Positions 54,772 to 63,581 of a stretch of 64,000 nucleotides of DNA are shown here, in pieces. Every line of letters starts with the position of its first letter. Positions within the stretch are counted from its first letter, which is position 1. The position numbers and the translations under genes were made by a program. The DNA is from Sphingobacteriaceae bacterium (GTDB taxonomy: Bacteria; Bacteroidota; Bacteroidia; UBA7662), in NCBI GenBank assembly GCA_013824115.1, contig PNNG01000005.1:129075-193074 (forward strand), in the 5' to 3' direction. The notes under the pieces are model-generated. The model did not search any database and was not told the DNA's origin. It worked only from the letters and a program-made list of their open reading frames with translations.

Positions 54772-56907
54772 TTAATCGCCCCCCAGCGCTTTCTTTACCA
54801 TTTTGCCCATCTTTTCAATACGGTCGAGGTTTTCTTGTATGGGCGACGGCATGGTAGCATCCACCTGTAAAATCGAATTCGTGTCGGCATAGCCTTTCCA
54901 TTCGGGAAATATGATGGCAAAGCTGTTCAACTCAAAATGTTTGCCCAACTGGTTAGGCACCTTGTCTAAAGCTGGCTGGTAAGAAAGCGTACCCTTGCGT
55001 GCACTTACCACTACCAACAAATCGTTGGTGCTTACTTCGCGACTCAGCACTAAAAAGTCATCCCATTCGGTAAAGGTTCGGAAACCGAATTCGAAGGCAT
55101 TTTTCTTTTGCTTGCTCCATTGATTGAGCTTATCATGCAGACTTTCACTTCCAAAAAAGAGCGCTTGTGCGTTGGTTTGTTTGATGAGTTGTCGCATTCC
55201 TTTCACCCAGCCCACAAAACCAGGTTCGAATTCGGCATTCTCGGGTACCACCACCAAAATACGACGGATGGTATTGACCGGCTGTACGCCCCGGTAAACC
55301 ATAATGGCTTGTTCGGTGCGCCTCAGCAGGTTGTCCATAATGCTGCCAAAAAACTTATCGGCTACCTGTGGCTTGGGATTCCAGCCAATGACCAAATGGG
55401 TGATGTTGTTTTCGCGAGCGGCATAAACAATGCCGTTGGTAACGTTCATGTCCATGCGGTTGAGCGTTTCCACCCGCTGATCGGTGGCAGCGGCTACTTT
55501 TACTGCCTTTTCCAATAATTTGCGGGAAGCGGCCAAGCCTTTATCTACCTGAGCGTCTTCGCGGGTAATGGTAAGGGCATAAAGCGGATTGCGACTTTGG
55601 GTGTCTTTGGCAAGGAGTGCGAGTTGCAGCAGCGATTCCACGGTTTCGGGATTCGATAGCGGCACCAAAATGCGTTCACCGGCTTCGTCGATAGGGCTTT
55701 CCTGAGCAGTGCTTTCGAGCAAGGCCATTTGCCGCGAAGCCCGTTCAACCGCAAACGAACTGATTAGGCAGGTAACTAAAATCATGACAATAGTGCCATT
55801 GAGTACCGATTCGTTGAGCAATCCCAAGTTGTAGCCGACTAAAACCGCAGCCAGGGTGGCTGCCGCTTGGGCATTGCTCAAACCAAACATCATTTGTCTT
55901 TCAACAGCGAGCATGCCAAAACTCTTTTGTGTAAAATAGGCGGCCAACCATTTGGCAACGATGGCAACAACGGTCATGGTAGCTGCAACGAAGAGCGCTT
56001 CTGGCCCTTGGAAAAGCACCTTCAAATCAACCAGCATTCCCACACCAATCAGAAAAAACGGAATGAATAAGGCATTTCCCACAAACTCCAATCGATTCAT
56101 AAGAGCGGAAGTATGCGGTATTAGTCTATTCAATGCCAAGCCGGCTAAAAACGCACCAATGATGCCTTCAATGCCGGCTACTTCAGCCAAAAAGGCCGCC
56201 AAAAACACCATGGCGAGGGTGAAAATATACTGGCTTACAGCGTCTTCAAACTTTTTGAAAAACCAACGCGCCAGGTAGGGAAAGCCGAAAAGCACCACCG
56301 CACCAAAAATCAATACCGATGTAGAAAGCTTCACCCAAAACGCTTGGTTTAGTTCGCCTTTGGTAGAACCGGCAATGACTGCCAATACCAAAAGTGCCAG
56401 GGTGTCGGTAATGATGGTGCCACCCACAGTAACATTTACACTCAAGGCTTTGCTTACACCATAACGCGAAGCAATGGGATAGGCCAATAAGGTATGCGAA
56501 GCAAACATGGAAGCCAACAAGATGGAGGAGGCCATGCTGAATTTGAATACATACAAACTCACCAAGGTGCCCAAAATCATGGGAATGGCAAAAGTAAAGG
56601 CACCAAAAACAAGGCTTTTGTTTCTGTTCTTTTTAAAGTCTTTGAGGTCGATTTCGAGTCCGGCCAAAAACATGATATACAACAAACCCACGGTGCCAAA
56701 TAGCTGTATGCTGGCATCGCGCAGCAGCAGGTTAAAGCCATTAGGGCCAATGGCCACACCCGCTAAAATCAAACCAATGATGCCCGGAATGCGCAAGCGT
56801 GCCAACAGTAGGGGCGCAAATAAAATGATGAAGAGTACCAGCGAAAAAATAAGCACTGGCGACTTCAGCGGGAGCGTCCATTCGATGGCTAGCAAGAGGG
56901 CAGACAT
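54772..56907 (-). CDS. Cation:proton antiporter with C-terminal universal-stress-protein region
   Basis: 711 residues. Residues about 1-390 are twelve to thirteen hydrophobic helices of the CPA2/KefB-type monovalent cation:H+ antiporter, with blocks GLILAGVAIGPNGFNLL, GLEIDLKDFKKNR and EGIIGAFLAGLALNRLIP. Residues about 400-690 are soluble with a USP-like fold (ERILVPLSNPETVESLLQLALLA, HLVIGWNPKPQVADKFFGSIMDNLLRR, IMVYRG). It would exchange K+ or Na+ for H+ at the inner membrane, with the USP region possibly sensing nucleotides. Divergent from DUF389. Confidence 0.92.
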   Translation of the reverse strand: MSALLLAIEWTLPLKSPVLIFSLVLFIILFAPLLLARLRIPGIIGLILAGVAIGPNGFNLLLRDASIQLFGTVGLLYIMFLAGLEIDLKDFKKNRNKSLVFGAFTFAIPMILGTLVSLYVFKFSMASSILLASMFASHTLLAYPIASRYGVSKALSVNVTVGGTIITDTLALLVLAVIAGSTKGELNQAFWVKLSTSVLIFGAVVLFGFPYLARWFFKKFEDAVSQYIFTLAMVFLAAFLAEVAGIEGIIGAFLAGLALNRLIPHTSALMNRLEFVGNALFIPFFLIGVGMLVDLKVLFQGPEALFVAATMTVVAIVAKWLAAYFTQKSFGMLAVERQMMFGLSNAQAAATLAAVLVGYNLGLLNESVLNGTIVMILVTCLISSFAVERASRQMALLESTAQESPIDEAGERILVPLSNPETVESLLQLALLAKDTQSRNPLYALTITREDAQVDKGLAASRKLLEKAVKVAAATDQRVETLNRMDMNVTNGIVYAARENNITHLVIGWNPKPQVADKFFGSIMDNLLRRTEQAIMVYRGVQPVNTIRRILVVVPENAEFEPGFVGWVKGMRQLIKQTNAQALFFGSESLHDKLNQWSKQKKNAFEFGFRTFTEWDDFLVLSREVSTNDLLVVVSARKGTLSYQPALDKVPNQLGKHFELNSFAIIFPEWKGYADTNSILQVDATMPSPIQENLDRIEKMGKMVKKALGGD

Positions 56908-56951
56908 GCTACGAAGGTAACCTTTTGCATGAAAAGCCTTAATTTAAAGCC

Positions 56952-58334
56952 ATGGAAAATTCGAGCTTGCCCGAAAAGGAGCAAAACGGTGGGGTTGTGG
57001 CGAGTATTAACGCCTTCCTCCACCGCTTATTGAACCTGGAAGAAGGTACCGACGAAAAGGGCACCATTGAGGGCATCAGACGTGATGTTGAATTTAAAGG
57101 AGTGAACGTATGGATTTTGGTCGCTTCTATTTTTATTGCCAGCATCGGGCTCAATACCAACTCTGCAGCGGTAATCATCGGTGCCATGTTGATTTCACCC
57201 TTGATGGGCCCCATCATCGGTACCGGTTTGGCGGTGGGGATCATGGATTTTGCCTTTTTGAAGAAGTCGCTGAAGAACTTTAGCATCGCAGTAGGCATCA
57301 GCATCATCACATCTACATTGTATTTCGCGCTCAGCCCGCTTTCAGAGGCACAGTCGGAATTGTTGGCCCGCACAACGCCCACCATTTACGATGTTGGTAT
57401 AGCGCTGTTTGGCGGCTTGGCAGGCATCATTGCAGGATCGCGTCGCGAAAAAACGAATGTAGTACCAGGCGTAGCCATTGCAACGGCCCTGATGCCTCCA
57501 TTGTGCACCGCAGGCTATGGACTTGCCAACGGCAATTGGAGCTTCTTTTTTGGGGCGCTTTACCTGTTTTTCATCAACTCGGTGTTCATTTGTTTTGCTA
57601 CCATTTTGATGGTGCGTTATCTCAAATTCGAGCGGGTGGGCTTTATGAATGCCCGCACCGAGAAACGTGCCAAGGCGGGCATTTACTTGTTTTTAATCAT
57701 CGCCATAACCCCCAGCATTTTTATCGGATATAAGGTGGTTCAGGAATCGCTTTTTCGAAACAAAGCTCTCCGCTTTGTGAATGATTACCTCGAATTTCCG
57801 CACCGACAAGTCATTCAATCCGAGTTGAAATATGGTATCGATTCTTCTTTCATTGAGCTTTCGCTCTTAGGTAAGCCCCTGGCTGCCGATGAAATTGCTG
57901 GGTTAAATCGCAAGCTCCATGAAAGGGGCATGTTGAGCACCCGACTTATCATTCATCAGGCGGGGGCATTTTCGAGCGATATGGCTTCGGAGGTGAAAAG
58001 CGGCATCATTGAAGAGCTTTACCGGCGCAATGAGCAGGTTTTGGAAGATAAAGATGCACGCATTCAGTTGTTGGAGAGCGAGTTGCAACGCTATCGCTTG
58101 GGAAATGCCGATTATACCCAAATTGCCCGCGAAATAAGCGTGCAGTACCCACGCATTGAACGCATTGGTTTTTCGCGTTTGGCCGAAACCCGTGTTGACC
58201 GGATGCAAACCGATACCATTCCCACTATTTTGGTGCATTGGAAAGAAAATCCAGGAAAAGCACAGGAACAACAACTCGCCAAATGGCTTAAATTGCGGCT
58301 TCAATTAGACACTTTGCAAGTGGTAAACTACTGA
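56952..58334 (+). CDS. DUF389 / TIGR00341 family membrane protein
   Basis: 460 residues. About six to seven membrane helices in the N-terminal 270 residues, with the DUF389 signature NTNSAAVIIGAMLISPLMGPIIG. The C-terminal about 190 residues are soluble with a coiled-coil stretch (EELYRRNEQVLEDKDARIQLLESELQR). Function not established. It is coupled to the first MbnP gene by TGATG overlap, hence it may be cotranscribed with the copper cluster. Confidence 0.9.
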   Translation: MENSSLPEKEQNGGVVASINAFLHRLLNLEEGTDEKGTIEGIRRDVEFKGVNVWILVASIFIASIGLNTNSAAVIIGAMLISPLMGPIIGTGLAVGIMDFAFLKKSLKNFSIAVGISIITSTLYFALSPLSEAQSELLARTTPTIYDVGIALFGGLAGIIAGSRREKTNVVPGVAIATALMPPLCTAGYGLANGNWSFFFGALYLFFINSVFICFATILMVRYLKFERVGFMNARTEKRAKAGIYLFLIIAITPSIFIGYKVVQESLFRNKALRFVNDYLEFPHRQVIQSELKYGIDSSFIELSLLGKPLAADEIAGLNRKLHERGMLSTRLIIHQAGAFSSDMASEVKSGIIEELYRRNEQVLEDKDARIQLLESELQRYRLGNADYTQIAREISVQYPRIERIGFSRLAETRVDRMQTDTIPTILVHWKENPGKAQEQQLAKWLKLRLQLDTLQVVNY

Positions 58335-59089
58335 TGCGCCTTTTCATTCTGCTCGTTTTGCTCGGTTTTGCAAGCTGCAAGCCCGAAGGGGGGGTGCCTG
58401 TTCCCAATCCCGAACCCGTACCTACTGGCCGTTTGAGCCTTAAACTGCAGCACTTTTGGGAGAATCCGGCCAACACTTTTTATCCCGAAACCTGGTATGT
58501 ACACAGCGCCACTACCGACAGCTTTTTGTTCAATAAGCTGCGTTATTATTTGAGTGGATTTTACTTGCTGACAGCCGACGGCCAACAAGTACCCTTGCCT
58601 GCTGCTTACCGCTTGGTAGCTGTGAATGGGGGTGTGTTTAGCGTTGATTTGAACGACGTACCTACCGGACAATTTGCGGGCATGGGCTTTTACCTGGGCA
58701 TCGATTCGGCCAACAATTTCAGCGCACAATTTGCTGGTGAGCTTCATCCTGATTATGGCATGCACCGAAATGCGCAAGAAGGTTTCAACTTTCTTTGGGC
58801 AACAGGAATTACGCCAGCTGCCCCCAACGATAGTTTTGAATACCGTTTGTATGGTTTTGATGCCCTGCACCCGGTGCACCGGCGTGTAGAAGTGCTTTTT
58901 GGTCAAGAGCGCTTGCAAATTGCTGCCCACCGCCAACCCGAATTGGGTTTGTACGTAAACACAGCGGCATTTTGGGGCGCTGGTGCAGGACCTTCGCACC
59001 GGCACAGCATTTTACAGCCCGGCGCAGAAGCCGCAGCACTTGCGCAGCGTTTTGTAGGTGCCTTTGCTTTTGAGCATATTCACCAGTAA
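58334..59089 (+). CDS. MbnP-family lipoprotein, first copy
   Basis: 251 residues. Lipoprotein signal with lipobox FASC (Cys about 15). MbnP domain blocks: LKLQHFWENPANTFYPETWY, LFNKLRYYLSGFYL, YRLVAVNGGVFSVDLNDVPTGQFAGMGFYLGIDSA and the C-terminal FWGAGAGPSHRHSI. MbnP proteins bind copper after one Trp is converted to kynurenine by the di-heme enzyme MbnH. In this copy the segment that corresponds to the Trp-rich loop reads GMHRNAQEGFNFL, without the W-x-W of copy two. It may therefore bind metal differently or not at all. Overlaps DUF389. Confidence 0.85.
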   Translation: MRLFILLVLLGFASCKPEGGVPVPNPEPVPTGRLSLKLQHFWENPANTFYPETWYVHSATTDSFLFNKLRYYLSGFYLLTADGQQVPLPAAYRLVAVNGGVFSVDLNDVPTGQFAGMGFYLGIDSANNFSAQFAGELHPDYGMHRNAQEGFNFLWATGITPAAPNDSFEYRLYGFDALHPVHRRVEVLFGQERLQIAAHRQPELGLYVNTAAFWGAGAGPSHRHSILQPGAEAAALAQRFVGAFAFEHIHQ

Positions 59090-59125
59090 AGCACAATAAA
59101 GGAATCTTTTGTTTCTATTCAGCCG

Positions 59126-59133
59126 TATATTTG
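59126..59133 (+). promoter_or_regulatory. Internal -7 element in the MbnP cluster
   Basis: TATATTTG, exact TAnnTTTG, 4 bases before ATG 59138. A transcript from here would be leaderless or nearly so. It may make the Cys-rich gene and downstream MbnP/MbnH genes independent of the DUF389/first-MbnP transcript. Confidence 0.4.
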
Positions 59134-59137
59134 TGGC

Positions 59138-59518
59138 ATGATGCGTACACTCTTGGTGGCTTTACTCATAACTGCTTTGCTCATGCCTGTATTGGGCAAG
59201 CTAGCCGTATGGGGTCATTACCAAGCCAATTTGCGCTATTACAAAGAGGTGCTTTGCCGCAACCAAGACAAGCCCGAAATGAATTGCGATGGTCATTGTA
59301 TTTTGGCCGAGCGTTTGGCTGCTACACAACCCAGCCCACCCGCTGCACCCCACGGTCAGGTGATGCAATTCGAATTGTCGGCCTTTGACTTGGGCAGGCC
59401 GCTCACCCCGCTCACCATCCACACCAAATGCAGCCATTGGCTGTTTGGCGAACCCTGTGCATCGGGCTTGCCACTGCCTGCGTTGGCGGCCCTTTGCCCG
59501 CCCCCCGAAACCGTTTAA
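59138..59518 (+). CDS. Small exported Cys-containing protein, hypothetical
   Basis: 126 residues. Signal peptide or membrane anchor (MMRTLLVALLITALLMPVLG) followed by ANLRYYKEVLCRNQDKPEMNCDGHCILAERLA. The pattern CxNxDKPxMxCxGxC is shared with small Bacteroidota proteins I have seen beside MbnP-type genes, but no function is assigned. A Pro-rich middle and two more Cys (KCSH, EPCASG) follow, ending CPPPE. It lies between the two MbnP genes. ATG 59138 or 59141 may start it. Confidence 0.75.
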   Translation: MMRTLLVALLITALLMPVLGKLAVWGHYQANLRYYKEVLCRNQDKPEMNCDGHCILAERLAATQPSPPAAPHGQVMQFELSAFDLGRPLTPLTIHTKCSHWLFGEPCASGLPLPALAALCPPPETV

Positions 59519-59608
59519 TGTGTCTCGAAACCCGGGAATAACCTTCCCAAAGGCCATCGCTCCATGTATGGCGGTGGTTTCTGTTTTCAAACATTAAACA
59601 ACAACAAA

Positions 59609-60376
59609 ATGAAATTTCAATATCTTTTTATTGCCCTTTTGGCAGGGGCTACTTTTACTGCCTGCACCAAAGAAAATACGCCTGAGCCAGAACCGCAACC
59701 CGAGCTCAAAGGAAACGCCGAAATCAAATTCGATCACGTTTGGGGACCTACTTTTGGTGCTTGGAGCGTTGGACAAACCATGCGCCATCCTTCCACCGGC
59801 GATACCATCACTTTTGATTTCCTCAACTATTACATCACCAATGTAAAGCTTACCAAGGCCGATGGTTCGGAGTGGGTGCAACCCAACAGCTACCACTTGG
59901 TGAAGCTGAGTGCTGGCGCATTGGCTACCCTCACGCTTAACGACATCCCCGAAGGCGATTATACCAGCATCACTTACACCATTGGTGTTGACTCGGCCCG
60001 CAACGTAAGCGGTGCCCAAGAAGGTGCCCTCGCCCCCTCACAAGGCATGTTTTGGAGCTGGAATACAGGTTACATCTTTGTAAAAGCCGAAGGACGTTCG
60101 CCACAAGCACCCAACGGAACCTTTAAATATCACTTGGGCGGTTTCAGCGGTGCCAACAACGCCATCAGAACTACCATGCTCAATTTTGGTGGCGGAACCC
60201 TCCGCGTTCGCAACAACGCACTTCCAAGCATTCACTTGTTTGTGAACGTAGCTCGTTTTTGGCATGGCGGCATTTTGCTCTCTTCTTTGAGCAATGTGCA
60301 CATGCCCGGCGCAAACGCATCGACCCTCGCTACCAACTTCCGCGACGCGTTCACTTTCGACCACCTGCACAACTAA
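59609..60376 (+). CDS. MbnP-family lipoprotein, second copy
   Basis: 255 residues from ATG 59609. Lipobox FTAC (Cys about 19). MbnP-type blocks: NAEIKFDHVWGPTFGAWSVG, TFDFLNYYITNVKLTKADGS, YTIGVDSARNVSGAQEGALAPSQGMFWSWNTGYIFVK. The FWSWNTGY segment has the paired Trp expected at the kynurenine-forming site. This copy looks competent for copper binding after MbnH processing. It is 9 bases upstream of the MbnH gene. Confidence 0.9.
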   Translation: MKFQYLFIALLAGATFTACTKENTPEPEPQPELKGNAEIKFDHVWGPTFGAWSVGQTMRHPSTGDTITFDFLNYYITNVKLTKADGSEWVQPNSYHLVKLSAGALATLTLNDIPEGDYTSITYTIGVDSARNVSGAQEGALAPSQGMFWSWNTGYIFVKAEGRSPQAPNGTFKYHLGGFSGANNAIRTTMLNFGGGTLRVRNNALPSIHLFVNVARFWHGGILLSSLSNVHMPGANASTLATNFRDAFTFDHLHN

Positions 60377-60385
60377 TTCAAGCGG

Positions 60386-61414
60386 ATGCACACCCACCGA
60401 ACCGTGCGTAAAACACGTTCGCTGTGGTGGCTGCTGTTGCTGTTTACAGCCTGTCGGCAGGAGGAACTTCCTCCCCCTGCCGACCAGCAGCCGCTTCCGG
60501 TGCCGGCCCATTTTCCGGCGCCACACTACAACTTTGCCTCCAACAAGCCCATTCCGGCAGGCATTGCCTTGGGTCGCAAGCTGTTTTACGACCCTATTAC
60601 CTCGGTCGACAGTAGCATTTCGTGCGCCAGCTGTCATGTTCAAACCCTCGCTTTTGCCCACAATCAGTCCATTTCGCGCGGGGTAGGAGGAAAGTTGGGG
60701 GTAAGGAACAGCCCGGCCCTCCAAAACCTGGCCTGGGTGCCTTGGTTTAATGCCGACGGAGGGATTTTGCACCTCGATGTACAACCCCTCGCACCCATCA
60801 CCGATTCGGCCGAACACAACTTCAACTTGCCCGATTTGTTCGATCGTTTGCGCCGCCATCCGCAATACCCGGCCGATTTTGAAGCAGCCTTCGGGAGTCG
60901 CACCGTCAGCGACCGCCCTTTCTTTTTGGCCATGAGTCAATTCATGACCCAATTGGTGTCGGCCGGCAGCCTTTACGACCAGGTGCTGACCCAAAAAGCC
61001 ACTTTCAGCATCGACCAAGCTGCCGGATATGCTTTGTTCCGCACGCATTGTACATCGTGTCACAGCGAGCCCCTCACAAGCAACTTTGCATTTGCACGCA
61101 ACGGACATCAAAGTAGCACCAACGACGAAGGGCGCAAACGCGTTACTGGTGATCAGGTTGATTTCGGCAAATTCCGCATACCTTCCTTGCGCAATGTGGC
61201 CCTCACCGCTCCCTACATGCACGACGGCAGCTTGCCAACGCTCGAAGCGGTGATTGAACATTACACCCAACCCGATTACCCGGCCGATGCCCCTATTGGT
61301 ACGGGCATAGCACTGAATTCCCAACAAAAAAACCAGCTCAAGGCCTTTCTGCAAAGCCTTACTGATCCAGCTTTTTTGCAAAACGAGCGACTTAGCTCCC
61401 CTTTTCAACCATGA
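60386..61414 (+). CDS. Di-heme enzyme of the MbnH / cytochrome-c peroxidase family
   Basis: 342 residues. Lipobox LFTAC near residue 23, so a lipoprotein. Two c-type heme motifs: CASCH (80-84) and CTSCH (222-226). Family blocks ALGRKLFYDPITSVDSSISCASC and FRIPSLRNVALTAPYMHDGSLPTLEAVIEHY. MbnH uses two hemes and peroxide to oxidise a Trp of MbnP to kynurenine. Adjacent to an intact MbnP copy. No methanobactin precursor or MbnB/MbnC genes are in the window. Could alternatively be a standard cytochrome-c peroxidase; gene context favours MbnH. Confidence 0.88.
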   Translation: MHTHRTVRKTRSLWWLLLLFTACRQEELPPPADQQPLPVPAHFPAPHYNFASNKPIPAGIALGRKLFYDPITSVDSSISCASCHVQTLAFAHNQSISRGVGGKLGVRNSPALQNLAWVPWFNADGGILHLDVQPLAPITDSAEHNFNLPDLFDRLRRHPQYPADFEAAFGSRTVSDRPFFLAMSQFMTQLVSAGSLYDQVLTQKATFSIDQAAGYALFRTHCTSCHSEPLTSNFAFARNGHQSSTNDEGRKRVTGDQVDFGKFRIPSLRNVALTAPYMHDGSLPTLEAVIEHYTQPDYPADAPIGTGIALNSQQKNQLKAFLQSLTDPAFLQNERLSSPFQP

Positions 61415-62328
61415 AAAAATTATTTATCCTCACCATATCCGCTCTCCTCTTATGGCCTGCTGCACCTTCACGAGCTTGTGATATGTGCGGATGCAGTGCC
61501 GGTGGACAGTTTTTTGGCATGCTCCCTTTGTTGCAAGGTCGATATGCCAGCCTTCGTACGCAACAACAATGGTTCAGGCATCCCCAAACCAGTTTGAACC
61601 AAATAGATGGCCAAGCCCTTACCTACGACCGCATGCACTCGGTAGAACTTTGGCTGCGTTGGCAGGAGGGTGAACGCTGGCAATACTTCTTGCAATTGCC
61701 TTACCGCTTTCACGACCGCATGAGCACCAACGGCGTGCTGAGCTCCATCGCCGGCATGGGCGATGTGCAATTCACCACCTTTTACAAATGGTTAAAGCCC
61801 AAAAGCACGGGCGATTGGCAGCACAGTAGCAGCCTTGGTTTGCAATTGGGAGCCCCAACCGGCCTTTTCCAGCAGCGCGACCAACAAATGCGCATGCTGC
61901 CCGAAGCCTTTCAAACAGGCACAGGAAGCTGGAGCCTACAGCCACAATTGTTTTATACCCTGAGCAAAGGCAACAGTGGCTTGCAACTCGAAGCGCGACG
62001 GAGAGGCTTTACCACCAACGAACTCGACTTTAAGATGGGCACCCAATGGGGAGGCTCGCTACAATATTTTTTGAACCGCCAAGGCAAGCGGGTGCGGTGG
62101 ATGCATTATGGTGGCGTCACGGCCGATTATGCGGAGGCCGAAACCTTGTACGGACAAAAAAATTCCGCCACCGGAGGCCAAATTTATGGTTTCAGTGGCG
62201 GAACAGATATTTATACCGGAAAAAGCGCCTTGCACTTATTGGCTCAATTACCCGTATATCAGGTTATTGGAACCGGTCAACCTGCCAGCACTTTCCGCTG
62301 GATGATCGGTTACAGCCGCACCTTTTAG
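61411..62328 (+). CDS. Outer-membrane-like protein with N-terminal CxxCxC metal motif
   Basis: 305 residues. A signal peptide (MKKLFILTISALLLWPAAPS) ends just before CDMCGCSAG (Cys23, Cys26, Cys28). The rest is barrel-like (RWQYFLQLPYRFHDRMS, GDVQFTTFYKWLK, SSLGLQLGAPTGLF, SWSLQPQLFYTLSKG, final RWMIGYSRTF). Proteins of this form recur after MbnH in Bacteroidota and are annotated as transporters; the CxxCxC could bind copper at the outer membrane or periplasm. It overlaps MbnH by 4 bases. Confidence 0.75.
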   Translation: MKKLFILTISALLLWPAAPSRACDMCGCSAGGQFFGMLPLLQGRYASLRTQQQWFRHPQTSLNQIDGQALTYDRMHSVELWLRWQEGERWQYFLQLPYRFHDRMSTNGVLSSIAGMGDVQFTTFYKWLKPKSTGDWQHSSSLGLQLGAPTGLFQQRDQQMRMLPEAFQTGTGSWSLQPQLFYTLSKGNSGLQLEARRRGFTTNELDFKMGTQWGGSLQYFLNRQGKRVRWMHYGGVTADYAEAETLYGQKNSATGGQIYGFSGGTDIYTGKSALHLLAQLPVYQVIGTGQPASTFRWMIGYSRTF

Positions 62329-62516
62329 GCTTTGCGCAAGCTTGCGTTTGCATCGCCGGGGGCATTCCCATACGGACAATGCCGGCAACCGCTTTTGCAG
62401 CAATAGCCCCTTTTGCGGTGGTATTCGGCGGTGAAAACCATCAAACCCAGCTCGTTGAAATAAAAATCAACGTTTTCAACGAGCCGCTGGGGCGACTTAG
62501 GTACGGGCTGGTTCAT
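62325..62516 (-). CDS. DUF5522 small Cys-rich protein
   Basis: 63 residues. Matches DUF5522: LVENVDFYFNELGLMVFTAEYHRKRGYCCKSGCRHCPYG (in part GLMVFTAEYHRKRGYCC). The CC..C..C cluster is likely a metal site. Function unknown. Convergent with the CxxCxC barrel gene (4-base stop overlap) and 6 bases from the next minus-strand gene. Confidence 0.9.
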   Translation of the reverse strand: MNQPVPKSPQRLVENVDFYFNELGLMVFTAEYHRKRGYCCKSGCRHCPYGNAPGDANASLRKA

Positions 62517-62522
62517 ACAGGT

Positions 62523-63581
62523 TTAGCGGTAATGGATGCTGCCGGGGGCAATGCCAACCGAAAGCGAATCTTTGAGGGTAAAATTACGCTCGTAGCGCAA
62601 CACTACACCATTGCTTACAAAATCTTTGGCGTCGGTTCCATAAAGCAAGCCTTGTGGATCAGCTGAAAAATGGTAAAAGTTTCGGGCAATAACGGGTGTT
62701 CCGGGACTGATGCTGCCACTCGCTGTGGGCAACAGGCTATGCACCCCGTCGGTAAGTTGGTACAACAAACTACCACCATTGGGGTGCAAAGTGAGGTTGT
62801 TTGGGTGCATGGTAACCGCCGTGAAGTTGCGGATGCTCACTTGGCTTCCCACGATTTCTGCCAGCGCACCTGCCGTTTCGGTACCTGCCCATGAAGGGGT
62901 GCCACTGCACAACACAAAAAGGCTGTTTCCTACACTTACCAATCCGTTCGGGCGGTCACCCACTGTATGGGTTCGCAAAATGGTATCGGCTTGGACATCT
63001 ATTTCTACCACCGTGTTCTGGTTGCTGTTGGCCACAAAAATGCGGTTGTTGTGCCAAGCCACAGCATTAGGAAACGCGCCAACGGTAATGCGGCGCAATA
63101 CCTGCTTGCTGGCTATGTCGATCACCGCCACACGGCCATTGCCCGTAAAGCTCACCCACTCGGTTACATAGGCTTTTCCGGTATTGCCAGCTACTACAAT
63201 GCCGCTAGGCAGGGCCATATTTTCAATCACGCCGGTGCTTTTGAAATCCTTTAGGTCAACAAACTCTACTTTGCCGGCATTGTTCACCACCAGCATGCCC
63301 GTGTTTTGGTAGCTGGCCATGCTTTGGGCCACATTGCCCAAGGGCCGGTTATTAGCGACTTGAAAAACATCCTGCTGTACTGCAGCGTTGGTGCGATTGA
63401 TAAAAGTGATGGTACCCGTTCCGTTTTGGAAAGGCCCCTCGTTAACCACAAAAATGCCACTGCCGTAGGCTGCTGCCGGGTCAGGTACGGGGGGCGTGGT
63501 GATTTCCTCTTTACAGGCTGTGAAATAAAGGCTGCTGCTCAACAAGGCGAGCAGGCTGAAACGTTGAAAGTGTTGCTTCAT
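62523..63581 (-). CDS. Surface lipoprotein with YncE-like beta-propeller (BtuG-like)
   Basis: 352 residues. Lipobox FTAC (Cys about 23). The seven-bladed propeller repeats are visible: GIFVVNEGPFQNGTGTITFINR, GIVVAGNTGKAYVTEW, VAVIDIASKQVLRRITVGAFPNAVAWHNNRIFVANS, VGDRPNGLVSVGNSLFVL. In Bacteroides BtuG, a DUF5074/YncE-type lipoprotein partner of BtuB captures vitamin B12. The gene overlaps a TonB receptor gene by 4 bases, which is the BtuB-BtuG arrangement. Substrate is inferred, not proven. Confidence 0.82.
   Translation of the reverse strand: MKQHFQRFSLLALLSSSLYFTACKEEITTPPVPDPAAAYGSGIFVVNEGPFQNGTGTITFINRTNAAVQQDVFQVANNRPLGNVAQSMASYQNTGMLVVNNAGKVEFVDLKDFKSTGVIENMALPSGIVVAGNTGKAYVTEWVSFTGNGRVAVIDIASKQVLRRITVGAFPNAVAWHNNRIFVANSNQNTVVEIDVQADTILRTHTVGDRPNGLVSVGNSLFVLCSGTPSWAGTETAGALAEIVGSQVSIRNFTAVTMHPNNLTLHPNGGSLLYQLTDGVHSLLPTASGSISPGTPVIARNFYHFSADPQGLLYGTDAKDFVSNGVVLRYERNFTLKDSLSVGIAPGSIHYR

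Noticed and set aside
60038-61408. 456-codon minus-strand open frame across the MbnP and MbnH genes
   Set aside because: It is antisense to two well-supported genes, its product is low-complexity with scattered His/Gly/Val and no family, and it has no promoter. It is a shadow of GC-skewed coding sequence.
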